Source of the DNA: an uncultured Cardiobacterium sp.
Lineage (GTDB): Bacteria; Pseudomonadota; Gammaproteobacteria; Cardiobacteriales; Cardiobacteriaceae
Direction: 5' to 3'
Assembly: GCF_938028825.1 (NCBI RefSeq)
Contig: NZ_CALIZP010000032.1
Location: forward strand, 36,497-100,496
Length of the DNA stretch: 64,000 nucleotides
The first letter of the stretch is position 1. Every line of letters starts with the position of its first letter. The notes beneath the pieces were generated by a model. It had not been told where the DNA came from, did no database searches, and worked only from the letters and a program-made list of their open reading frames with translations. Shown one piece after another: positions 44,893 to 52,533 of this stretch. The translations under genes and the position numbers were made by a program.

Positions 44893-47370
44893 ATGACCAC
44901 CACTGCAAAACCGGCACAGCGCACATTCCGCCTTCGGGCGAAGATGACACTGCTGCCGGTTTTGCTTGCCTGCCTTTCCAGTTGCCACAGCATCACCGTC
45001 GAAGGCAAAAAAACCTTCGCTGCCGACAGCGTGCACAAAACCATCGAAAGCAGCCAGCACAGCGGCGGTGGCGGCGGCGGCATCGCCATCATGTGGGGTC
45101 CGAACGGCGGCGGTTTCGGCTTTACCGCCAACGCCAACATTGGCAAAGGCGAAACCAACGGCAACAGCACCACCTACCGCCTGAGCCACATCGGCGGCCT
45201 GCAGGGCCACACCGACATCGGCGACGGCAAAACCCTGTTGAGCGGCGCCCAACTCCTCGGCAAAAGCCTGGAAGGCAACACGCGCGAGCTCGTCGCCATC
45301 AGCCCGCAAGGCACCATGGACTACGACAGCAACAACTTCGCCCTCTCCGGCTACGTCCTCTACGGTTACGGCTTCTCTGCCGGACTCGATTACGAAAAAA
45401 CCCGCGTAACCGCCCACGAAAAAACCATCAACAAAGAAAGCGGCAGCCGCAACAGCGTAGACGCCGTGGAAGGCGGCAACGACCGCAGCAAAAACATGGT
45501 CGCGAAAATCCGGCAAAACGACGCCGTCGCCAATGCCCAGCAGGACACCCTCGGCGGGCAGAGCGGCTTCTTCGCAGGCGATGACGGCTTCCGCATCAAA
45601 AACAGCGGCACCGCCACCCTCGAAGGTGCGACCTTTGTCAGCACGGAAAAAGCCGAAGCCGAAGGCAAAAACCACTTCAGCACCGACCGCCTTATCCGCA
45701 AAGACCTGGAAAACCACAGCGAATACCAGGGCAAAAGCATAGCGATTGGCCTGAACTTCGCGCTGGGTGGCAACAAAGACGGCGGCCAGCAACAACAACT
45801 CCAGTGGCTGGGCGAAAACTTCAGCCCCATCAACGTGGGCGAAAGCGGCCTGAGCAACCGCTTCGGCTATGACCGCACCAATAAAAACGATCGCGGCACC
45901 ACCTACGCGAGCATCAACACTGCGAACATCACCATCAACGACGCGGCGGGCCAACAAGCGCTGACAGGAGAAAGCGTGGCCGATACCATCCGTAACGCCA
46001 ACCGTGGCATGACGCTCGCGACCGCGAAAGCACAAAGCGGCGCGGCCGACGCCCACTTTGATGCGGCGAAAGTCGAAAACAGCGTGCGCACCAACGCCCA
46101 AGTGATGAAAACCTTCACCGGCACCGTACAAGAAGCCAAAGGCGAGCTGCGCAAACGGGCGGAAAAAAACCGCCGGGAAGCGATATACCAACGAGACCCG
46201 GAAAAGCGGGCTGCCCAACTGCAACGCGCAGAACAACAAGAACAACTGGCCGTCGCGGTGGACATGCTCGGCGGCGCCCTGACGCCGGCGAACAGCGTAG
46301 CCGGCGGCATAGCCAACACCCTGGCGCCGGCCATCACCTACAAAATCGGCCAAGAAGCCAAACAGCGCGGACTGGAAGGCACACCGGAGCACATCGCCCT
46401 GCACGCCGTGATGGCAGGAGCGAGGACAGCGCTGAATGGCGGCAGCACCGGCGAAGTATTGGCCAGTGCCGCGATAACCGGTACCGCCGAATATAGCGCG
46501 CCGCAGCTGGCCAAACTCCTCTACGACAAAGACATCAGCCAACTGACGGCGGCGGAAAAAAGCGCGCTCGGCCAGACCATCGGTGCCCTGACGACGGGGG
46601 CAGGCGCAATGACGGGCGGCAACAGCGCGACGACCTACAACGCGGGAAAAACCGCGCAGAATGCGGTGGAGAACAATTATATGGCCAGCCTGCGTGACTA
46701 CGATAAAAAACCCAAGGTCATCCAGGAGCATACCGATAAACTACTGGCAGCAGGCGCCATGCCGTTTGAAAAGCTGGATGAAAAATACGAAAATTGCAAT
46801 ACCGATAAAGATTGCCAAAACGCAGTCGAAGAAGAATGGAGAAAAGAATCGAAGAAAACGGCTATTTTAGAAAAAGAACTGGTAGAAAAGGGTGAGTTGG
46901 AACTTAAACACCTGAACGGCTATCCATCTACAAAAGAACAAAAAGATGAATTATATAGCAGCCAGATGGTCAGGAGCGCCAATAGAAGCAAGACTGCCCT
47001 AGGCCAAAGAGAGGCGATGTCTTGGAACACAATAGGGAAACCCCAAGAAGCAGATGAAGCACTGGCAATCGCAATATCCCGCAACGATGACCGATTGGGA
47101 CTAACTGAACGGGAAAGGGAAAAATGGAATGCCATAGCTGCATCATCGCCTGGCGACTTGATGGCTAATAATAATGGTCTCGCCACAAGACCATTATTGA
47201 CACCTAAGGTAGAGAAGGATTCGGCTCAAATACAAGCACCCGCTCCTAAAACAGAGAGTGCAAGAGCAGAAGGTAAATATAGACACCCAGATCTAAACAT
47301 AGGAAAAAATAGAGATAACCATAATCCTACGCAAAACTTTGAATTGGTAGGAACGCCATATCTAAAGTAA
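44893..47370 (+). CDS. Orphan cdiA C-terminal fragment with a new leader
   Basis: The 825-residue reading begins with about 33 residues not found in cdiA (TTTAKPAQRTFRLRAK then MTLLPVLLACLSSC, which looks like a lipoprotein signal). It then matches cdiA from TVEGKKTF onward over 2221 bases with no difference I could find. It includes the repeat-2 region, DUF637 and VENN. After the shared part the sequence stays similar to HPDLNIG, then differs and stops at TAA 47368. There is no TPS domain, so it cannot be secreted by CdiB on its own. Orphan modules of this kind are thought to be a toxin reserve used by recombination into cdiA. The start could be 44893 or 44944; neither has a good ribosome site. 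Confidence 0.75.
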   Translation: MTTTAKPAQRTFRLRAKMTLLPVLLACLSSCHSITVEGKKTFAADSVHKTIESSQHSGGGGGGIAIMWGPNGGGFGFTANANIGKGETNGNSTTYRLSHIGGLQGHTDIGDGKTLLSGAQLLGKSLEGNTRELVAISPQGTMDYDSNNFALSGYVLYGYGFSAGLDYEKTRVTAHEKTINKESGSRNSVDAVEGGNDRSKNMVAKIRQNDAVANAQQDTLGGQSGFFAGDDGFRIKNSGTATLEGATFVSTEKAEAEGKNHFSTDRLIRKDLENHSEYQGKSIAIGLNFALGGNKDGGQQQQLQWLGENFSPINVGESGLSNRFGYDRTNKNDRGTTYASINTANITINDAAGQQALTGESVADTIRNANRGMTLATAKAQSGAADAHFDAAKVENSVRTNAQVMKTFTGTVQEAKGELRKRAEKNRREAIYQRDPEKRAAQLQRAEQQEQLAVAVDMLGGALTPANSVAGGIANTLAPAITYKIGQEAKQRGLEGTPEHIALHAVMAGARTALNGGSTGEVLASAAITGTAEYSAPQLAKLLYDKDISQLTAAEKSALGQTIGALTTGAGAMTGGNSATTYNAGKTAQNAVENNYMASLRDYDKKPKVIQEHTDKLLAAGAMPFEKLDEKYENCNTDKDCQNAVEEEWRKESKKTAILEKELVEKGELELKHLNGYPSTKEQKDELYSSQMVRSANRSKTALGQREAMSWNTIGKPQEADEALAIAISRNDDRLGLTEREREKWNAIAASSPGDLMANNNGLATRPLLTPKVEKDSAQIQAPAPKTESARAEGKYRHPDLNIGKNRDNHNPTQNFELVGTPYLK
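44993..47213 (+). repeat. 2221-bp direct duplication of cdiA 41042-43262
   Basis: The two segments are offset by exactly 3951 bases and read the same at every position I compared, with identical translations in all frames. At the left, divergence starts one base before the shared TCACCGTCG. At the right it starts after CCTAAGGTAGA, and the sequences then remain about three-quarters alike for another ~100 bases. Identity this complete implies recent duplication or ongoing gene conversion. Confidence 0.93.
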
Positions 47371-47397
47371 AGCCCTACCATAGAACGCGGGACGACG

Positions 47398-48048
47398 GTG
47401 CAGCTAAGCCAGCCACACCGATTGGCGAATGGTGAAATACTACCTAAAGGCAGTGTGGTCACCACATCAGACAATATGTTTAAAGCGACACTTCCCGATG
47501 GAAAAATAAAAAAGGGAAATGTTAATTTAACTTACCCGCAAGCGGCTTTCCCCAAAGCTGTTACTCCTGAATCCTTACCGCTCTCTAGCAATGTTGGCGT
47601 GTACAATCCTAATACATATGGAATCCCCGCAACATCAGCGCATGCAAGGGTTTATCTGCGAGAAAATTACGCCGCTTTAGCGGGTATTCCGCGTAGAATT
47701 GATCAAATATGGGGCTCTTCCATTGATGATCTGGCTAGATCATTTCAAATGGATGGCGCAACCGTCACGCTAAAGGCGCCTAGGGGAAGCTCTTCAAGGA
47801 AAGCAAAAATATATAAAGTGGAAGGCCGTCCGTTTGTCAAAGAAATCCAAAAGCACCCTGGTGGCGCTACACACGGAAAAGGGGAATATTATAAAATCAC
47901 CTATAAAGATGACGTGGAGATTAGAATAATAGATCCGAATTCTGGATTTAACCCTCTAGCTATAAAAGAGGGCAAGCAATTCTATTATGACAATCATGGT
48001 CACCCCATAGACTATGATTCGGTAAATAAACGATGGTTTAGAAAATGA
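47398..48048 (+). pseudogene. Orphan CDI toxin domain, separated from its pre-toxin part by a stop codon
   Basis: The reading is in the same frame as the orphan cdiA fragment. The TAA at 47368-47370 interrupts what would be one chain (GTPYLK-stop-SPTIERGTTVQ). The 216 residues from GTG 47398 are AT-rich toward the end. They contain a helical part (HARVYLRENYAALAGIPRRI) and then a beta-rich C terminus with HPGGATHGKGEYYKI and IIDPNSGF, typical of small nuclease-type polymorphic toxins. I cannot name the family with confidence. No ribosome site precedes the GTG, so independent expression is unlikely unless the stop is read through. Confidence 0.65.
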
Positions 48049-48062
48049 CGGAGGATAAATTA

Positions 48063-48602
48063 ATGGAAACTATAAATTTGAAATTGGCTCCCACACTAGG
48101 TGTGGGATATGATTGGATTGTTTTTTTAGATGACATAGAAAAAATCATGACAAGATTGGGGATTCCCATAGATAAAAGAGGTGCTGATAATTTTATTTTT
48201 AATAATTTTAAGTATGAAAAATTCAAACTTGGTTCTAAATTTGATGAATGTTATAAATCTGTATTTGAAGAAATTACCCTTGTTGAATTCATAGAAAATG
48301 AAGAGAGAGAGCCGTTTAAAATGCGCTTCAGAGATGGCAGGTTGATAGAAATATTCCTTGGCGAGGGCTGGGAAGGGGAAATTTTCGGTATCCGTATCGG
48401 CCAATTTGTCTCAGAAAAACGTCCGGGTATAGAACTGGTTTTTGACACCGATTATGATGAATTTGTTGTACATGATGCATCGCAAGAAGAAGTTTTTGGC
48501 ATTGCGGTTTGGCCTAAGATGGGAATCTATTCCTCTATAGACGAATTGGTGATAGATAAGATCAGTTTGTATGGTCATGATGATGGTTACTGGGATCAGT
48601 AG
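48063..48602 (+). CDS. Predicted orphan immunity protein
   Basis: The 179-residue acidic, AT-rich gene starts at ATG 48063 with GGAGG eight bases upstream, a strong site. A second in-frame ATG at 48045 overlaps the toxin stop (ATGA) but lacks its own site. The protein begins METINLKLAPTLGVGYDWIV and has many Asp/Glu. It is not similar to cdiI at 43836. The role as partner of the toxin at 47398 is inferred from position. A good ribosome site means it may still be made even if the toxin is not, giving protection from siblings. Confidence 0.7.
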   Translation: METINLKLAPTLGVGYDWIVFLDDIEKIMTRLGIPIDKRGADNFIFNNFKYEKFKLGSKFDECYKSVFEEITLVEFIENEEREPFKMRFRDGRLIEIFLGEGWEGEIFGIRIGQFVSEKRPGIELVFDTDYDEFVVHDASQEEVFGIAVWPKMGIYSSIDELVIDKISLYGHDDGYWDQ

Positions 48603-48649
48603 GCGTTGATTGAATACAAATTACCCATTCATATTGCAATAGAAAGAAA

Positions 48650-48676
48650 CATCGCCCAGCGGACAAACACTGAATT
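48650..48676 (-). repeat. Dispersed ~27-bp repeat, unit between orphan modules
   Basis: CGCCCAGCGGACAAACACTG is a decayed copy of CTGCCAAGCGGGATAAACAC at 44454. It stands between the orphan immunity gene and the HINT remnant, mirroring the position of the 44454 unit after cdiI. Confidence 0.5.
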
Positions 48677-48682
48677 TCTATA

Positions 48683-49270
48683 ACTTACCGACGAAAAAAC
48701 AGGCAACACCGCCTACAAACCCGTCACGGCACACTACCAAAACGACTACGCCGAAACGGTTTATCTCACCCTAACGGCACCAGGCGGCGAAACCCAAACC
48801 ATCGTCTCCAACACCATCCACCCCTTCCTCGCACAGGCTGACACCCCGTCACCGCCGCGCCGGGACACGACTACCGGGGCGAAATAAAAAACGCGCAGTG
48901 GGTCGAAGCCGCCAAACTGCGGCAAGGCTACCGCCTGCTGGGTGACGACAAACGCTGGCACACCGTGAGCAGCGTCCGCATAGCGGAAGAACCGCTCCAA
49001 GCCTACAACCTGACCGTCGCCGACTATCACACCTACTTCATCAAAGGAGAAAAAGGCAGCAGCGGCGTTTGGGTGCATAACGACTGCCTGAATGCACTGC
49101 CACCTAATGTAAGAGAAGCAAAAATTAGCGGCCAGACTGTCTATTTCTTTGAAAATACAAAAGGGAAAACCGTTAGCTATATCGAAAATCCGAGCTGGAA
49201 AGCAGGCGCCCCTAATTATTCAGACCGAATCGGGGATAATGCCGCCTGTTCCAGCCATTCCGCGTTATCA
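48683..49270 (+). pseudogene. Second orphan module: HINT domain and toxin remnant
   Basis: The plus-strand DNA encodes TDEKTGNTAYKPVTAHYQND, then a frame change near 48840-48850. It goes on with HDYRGEIKNAQWVEAAKLRQ, LLGDDKRWHTV, and AYNLTVADYHTYFIKGEKGS ending VWVHNDC. That is the end of a HINT (intein-like) pre-toxin domain, whose final Asn-Asp/Cys precedes the toxin. About 60 residues of an unknown toxin follow (PPNVREAKISGQTVYFF region) and run without a stop into ccmA. The start of the domain is missing and no immunity gene remains. It is dead, and marks the right edge of the CDI locus. Confidence 0.7.
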
Positions 49271-49861
49271 ATGCCCCTGCTCGAAGCCGACAATCTCACC
49301 CTGCTCAAAGGCAGCACCCTGTTGCTGCGCCGTTACTGTCTGCGTATTGCCGCAGGCGACATCATCCATCTCACCGGCGAGAACGGCAGCGGCAAAACCA
49401 CGCTGTTGCAGGCGCTGGCGGGTTTGTCCACACCGCAGCACGGCTGTATCCGCCGTCATGCGCCGCTGCTCTATCTCGGCCACCGCCCGGGCATCAAGGG
49501 TGTGTTGACCGCCCGCGAGAATCTGCGTTATGCCGCCCGCCTCTATCACGGCATGAGCGGGGCGGGGCTGGAAAGGCGGCTGGATGCGGCGCTTGCTGCG
49601 GTCGGCATCGCGCATCTTGCCACGCGGCAAAGCCGCCTGCTGTCGGCGGGGCAGCAGCGGCGCTGTCAGCTTGCTCGCCTGTGGCTGGATACGCCGCCGC
49701 TGTGGCTGCTTGATGAACCGCTGACGGCGCTGGATGCGGCGACTGCTGCCACCCTGTTGCAGCATCTCGAACAGCACCGCGCCTGCGGCGGCGCGGCGGT
49801 GATTACTAGCCACCAGCCGCTGGCGTTGCCGCGCCTGACGGTATGCGCTGTGGGGCAATGA
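49271..49861 (+). CDS. ccmA: Heme exporter ATP-binding protein CcmA
   Basis: The 196-residue ABC ATPase has Walker A GENGSGKTT at 36-44, the subfamily-typical LYLGHRPGIKGVLTARENL, signature LSAGQQRR and Walker B LWLLDEPLTALDA. CcmA powers release of heme from CcmE in cytochrome c maturation, together with CcmB, C and D. Its ATG at 49271 is in frame with the toxin remnant upstream, which ends exactly where the protein begins; no good ribosome site is visible. A terminator follows at once and no ccmB is next to it, which is unusual. Confidence 0.85.
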   Translation: MPLLEADNLTLLKGSTLLLRRYCLRIAAGDIIHLTGENGSGKTTLLQALAGLSTPQHGCIRRHAPLLYLGHRPGIKGVLTARENLRYAARLYHGMSGAGLERRLDAALAAVGIAHLATRQSRLLSAGQQRRCQLARLWLDTPPLWLLDEPLTALDAATAATLLQHLEQHRACGGAAVITSHQPLALPRLTVCAVGQ

Positions 49862-49876
49862 AACCACCGCCCGCAA

Positions 49877-49905
49877 TAAAAAAGCCCGCGCAAGCGGGCT
49901 TTTTG
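49877..49905. terminator. Bidirectional terminator between ccmA and dcu
   Basis: AAAGCCCGC and GCGGGCTTT around a CAA-containing loop, A-run before and T-run after. It serves both convergent genes. Confidence 0.9.
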
Positions 49906-49929
49906 CTGTGTGTCGCGAATGAAGGACTA

Positions 49930-51381
49930 CTACACCCCCGGCACGATGATGACTTTGGCAAGGGCAAGGCCGACCAGGCAGGCGACGACGACGCCGACGA
50001 GGCCGGGCGCCATGAAGCTGTGGTTGAAATACCATTTGCCGATTTTCGTCGTCCCGGTCACGTCGAAGGTGATGGTGGCGATGTCGGACGGGTAGTTCGG
50101 AATGAAGAAGTAGGCGTAGGTGGCCGGCATGAGGCCGATGAGTTGCGGCGCAGGGATGCCGAGCGTGATGCCTACCGGCAGCAGGATTTTCGCCGTCGCC
50201 GCCTGGCTGTTGATGAGTACGGACACGGCGAAAAGCGCGAAGGCAAACATCCACGGCCGCGCTTGCACCATTGCCGTGATGCTGTCTTTGAAGACCGGCA
50301 TGGCGTGGTTGAAGTAGGTATCGCTCATCCAGGCGATACCGAAGATGGCGACGGTGGCGACCATGCCCGATTTGAAGACAACGCCGTTCGGCACTTTCGC
50401 CACATTGGTGCGGGTGGCAAGCAGGATGACACCGCCGAAGCCGAGCATCAGCATCTGGATCATCACGCCCATGGAGATGAGCAGCGGCTTACCATATTGA
50501 ACCATCCAGAGCAGTTTGTGCTTCATCATCGGGATCATCATGCTGAGCGGGATGAGCAGCGTGTTCTTGTGTTCAGGATCAACCACGGTGCGGATCGGTT
50601 TGTACATGGCGACGAAGACGATGCAGGCCAGGGCGAGCAGGAAGAGCAGCACGGAGTTGCGCGCGGCGGGCGGCAGTTGTTCGTTCAGGGTGGTGCTGGT
50701 GGTGTTCAGGATGCGTTCGCGCCAGACCGGGTCTTTCATGCGGCGCTGGTATTCCGGATCGTCTTCCAGTTCCTTGCCGCGCCGCAGGCTGTACAGCGAG
50801 AGGGCGATGGTGCCGCAGAAGGTGGAGGTGATGGTGACGGCGACGATTTGCAGCAGCGACACGCCTTCAAAGAAGTGGATCTTGGTGATGTCATCCAGAT
50901 AGAGCGCGACGACCGCCGAGACGGGGCTGGCGGTAATGGCGAGCTGCGAGGCGACGGAAGCGGCGGCCATCGGGCGTTCCGGTCGGATTTTGTTTTTCAG
51001 CGCGATGTCGCCGATGATCGGCATGATGGAATAGACCGCGTGGCCGGTGCCGAGCATGACGGTCATCGCCCAGGTAACGATGGGGCCCAGAATCGTCACC
51101 CGCTTCGGGTTCTTGCGCAGGATTTTTTCCGCGACCTGCAACATGTATTTCAAACCGCCCGCCGCTTCGAGCACGGAGGCACAGGTGACGACGGCGAGGA
51201 TAACGAGCATGACCTCAATCGGCGCCTTGCCGGGCGGCATGCGCAGAACCAGCACTTCAAAAAGCAGGCCGATACCCGAGACGACCCCAAGACCGATGCC
51301 GCCGAAGCGGCTGCCCGCGTAAAGAAAACCGATGAGCAGGATGAACTCAAAAATGAGCGCATGCTCGACAAAAAAAGACAT
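49930..51381 (-). CDS. Anaerobic C4-dicarboxylate transporter (DcuA/DcuB family)
   Basis: The 483-residue membrane protein has about 10-12 helices. It has the Dcu pattern: GGIGLGVVSGIGLL, VASQLAITASPVSAVVALY, and near the end PATYAYFFIPNYPSDIATITFD. These carriers exchange fumarate, malate or aspartate for succinate in anaerobic growth. The central hydrophilic loop (EDDPEYQRRMKDPVWRERIL) is longer than in E. coli DcuA, giving 483 rather than ~435-445 residues. AGGAGG precedes the ATG at 51381. DcuA and DcuB cannot be told apart here. Confidence 0.9.
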   Translation of the reverse strand: MSFFVEHALIFEFILLIGFLYAGSRFGGIGLGVVSGIGLLFEVLVLRMPPGKAPIEVMLVILAVVTCASVLEAAGGLKYMLQVAEKILRKNPKRVTILGPIVTWAMTVMLGTGHAVYSIMPIIGDIALKNKIRPERPMAAASVASQLAITASPVSAVVALYLDDITKIHFFEGVSLLQIVAVTITSTFCGTIALSLYSLRRGKELEDDPEYQRRMKDPVWRERILNTTSTTLNEQLPPAARNSVLLFLLALACIVFVAMYKPIRTVVDPEHKNTLLIPLSMMIPMMKHKLLWMVQYGKPLLISMGVMIQMLMLGFGGVILLATRTNVAKVPNGVVFKSGMVATVAIFGIAWMSDTYFNHAMPVFKDSITAMVQARPWMFAFALFAVSVLINSQAATAKILLPVGITLGIPAPQLIGLMPATYAYFFIPNYPSDIATITFDVTGTTKIGKWYFNHSFMAPGLVGVVVACLVGLALAKVIIVPGV

Positions 51382-51686
51382 ATTGCCTCCTGATAATGTT
51401 GAAAAAGCGTGAATATGATACGCCTTGCCATCTGTTCATGCAGGGCTTTGTACGCGCTGCTGCGGGCGGCTTCGTACGCAGCAAAAAAACGACGCAGCAA
51501 CAAAACCCCCGCAACACGCCGCTTGACGGGCGCAGTGTTCACGCCGCCCGGCAGCATTTCCGTTGGCACGACAACGCTACGGGGCCCGGCGGGCTGAAGC
51601 TCGTCCCGCACAAGCATCCGGTATTGATACCGCTTGGCAGGCACTGAGAGAGCGGCGATAAAAAAGCAGCCGTGCGGCCGCCCGAT
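51382..51686. other. Gap with decayed ~27-bp repeats upstream of dcu
   Basis: About 305 bases with no supported gene. Four decayed units can be seen: CCGCTTGACGGG near 51519, CAGTGTTCACGCCGCCCGG at 51533-51551, CATTTCCGTTGGCACG, and the well-kept unit ending CCGCTTGGCAG at 51630-51640. The dcu promoter must lie here too but I cannot pick it. Confidence 0.5.
51616..51640 (+). repeat. Dispersed ~27-bp repeat, unit upstream of dcu
   Basis: ATCCGGTATTGATACCGC followed by TTGGCAG. The exact 11-mer CCGCTTGGCAG is the complement of those at 2420 and 44454. Confidence 0.6.
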
Positions 51687-52116
51687 TCAGGCATCAGGCG
51701 GGCGGCGCATATCGATATGCGCGATGCCGTCTTCGGGGTACACGTCCGAGATGGGCAGGAAGCCGAATGCGGCGTAGAAATCCTGCAAATGTGCCTGTGC
51801 TTGCAGATACGCCGCTTGTCCCGCGACGAGGCGCAGGGCTGCCTGCATCAGGGTCTTGCCCATGCCGCGTCCGCGCCGGGCGGGGGCGACGATGACCCTC
51901 CCGATGTGTACGCCCTCTGCGCCCTGTATCAGGCGGTAGCAGGCGGCGATGGCATCATTTTCCGTGGCGTAGAGGTGGGTTGCCGTTGGGTCGCGGTCGT
52001 CCACTTCCTGATAGAGGCATTGCTGTTCGACGACGAAGGTGGCGACGCGCAGGCGGAAGATGGCGTGCCGTTCGGCGACCGCTCAGTGTGGCGAAGGTTT
52101 TTGCCTGCCAGTTCAT
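51687..52116 (-). pseudogene. ElaA-like GNAT acetyltransferase with a frameshift
   Basis: MNWQAKTFATLS from ATG 52116 is the usual ElaA start. It is followed, in another frame, by VAERHAIFRLRVATFVVEQQ and CLYQEVDDRDP, then RVIVAPARRGRGMGKTLM (acetyl-CoA loop) and FYAAFGFLPISDVYPEDGI to the end. The frame change lies near 52079-52085. Without it the protein would be about 143 residues, normal for ElaA. A GTG at 52004 could give a shortened product that lacks the first strand. A sequencing error is possible. Confidence 0.75.
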
Positions 52117-52117
52117 G

Positions 52118-52441
52118 TCAATGCCCGCTTGACAGCTTCATGATGATCACGCCGCCGATAATCAGCGCCGCGCCGAGCCAGCGGCCGAAGGTGGCGGCGT
52201 CGTTGAAGAAAAGCACGCCGACGAGGAAGGCACCCGCCGCGCCGATGCCCGTCCACACCGCATAAGCGGTGCCCATCGGGATTTCTTTTTGCGCGAGGAA
52301 GAGCAGGAAGCCGCTGCCCGCCATGAAGAGAATGGCGGCGGCGATGCCGGGGAGGCGGTAGCCGTCCTGCTGCGCGTATTTGAGGCCGAGCGGCCAGCCG
52401 ATTTCCAGCAGCCCGGCGCTGATGAGGTAAATCCAGCTCAT
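52118..52441 (-). CDS. gdx: Guanidinium exporter Gdx (SugE, SMR family)
   Basis: The 107-residue protein has four membrane helices. It starts MSWIYLISAGLLEIGWPLGL, very close to E. coli SugE (Gdx), with the essential Glu13. It also has GTAYAVWTGIGAAGAFLVG. Gdx-type SMR proteins export guanidinium in exchange for protons; other SMR members export quaternary ammonium compounds. I looked for a guanidine riboswitch in the ~90 bases upstream and saw no convincing ACGR hairpin pair. A hairpin CCCGCC-ACCC-GGCGGG and a weak TTGACC-N17-TACCCT promoter lie there. It follows the broken antiporter gene. Confidence 0.88.
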   Translation of the reverse strand: MSWIYLISAGLLEIGWPLGLKYAQQDGYRLPGIAAAILFMAGSGFLLFLAQKEIPMGTAYAVWTGIGAAGAFLVGVLFFNDAATFGRWLGAALIIGGVIIMKLSSGH

Positions 52442-52533
52442 GTTTGTCTGTCCTGTGAGAAAAGGGCGCGCAGGGTATTGCCCGCCGGGTGGCGGGTCAA
52501 GTCTGCCCGTTTGCTGCCGCTTCCGCCGCGTTG

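Noticed and set aside
48965..49861. A single long protein joining the HINT remnant, toxin fragment and CcmA
   Set aside because: CcmA begins cleanly at ATG 49271, and the part before it is a decayed toxin module with a frameshift. A fusion is only noted as a possibility.
52442..52530. Guanidine riboswitch upstream of gdx
   Set aside because: No ykkC-type core or pair of ACGR-loop hairpins was seen; only a plain GC hairpin and a weak promoter.
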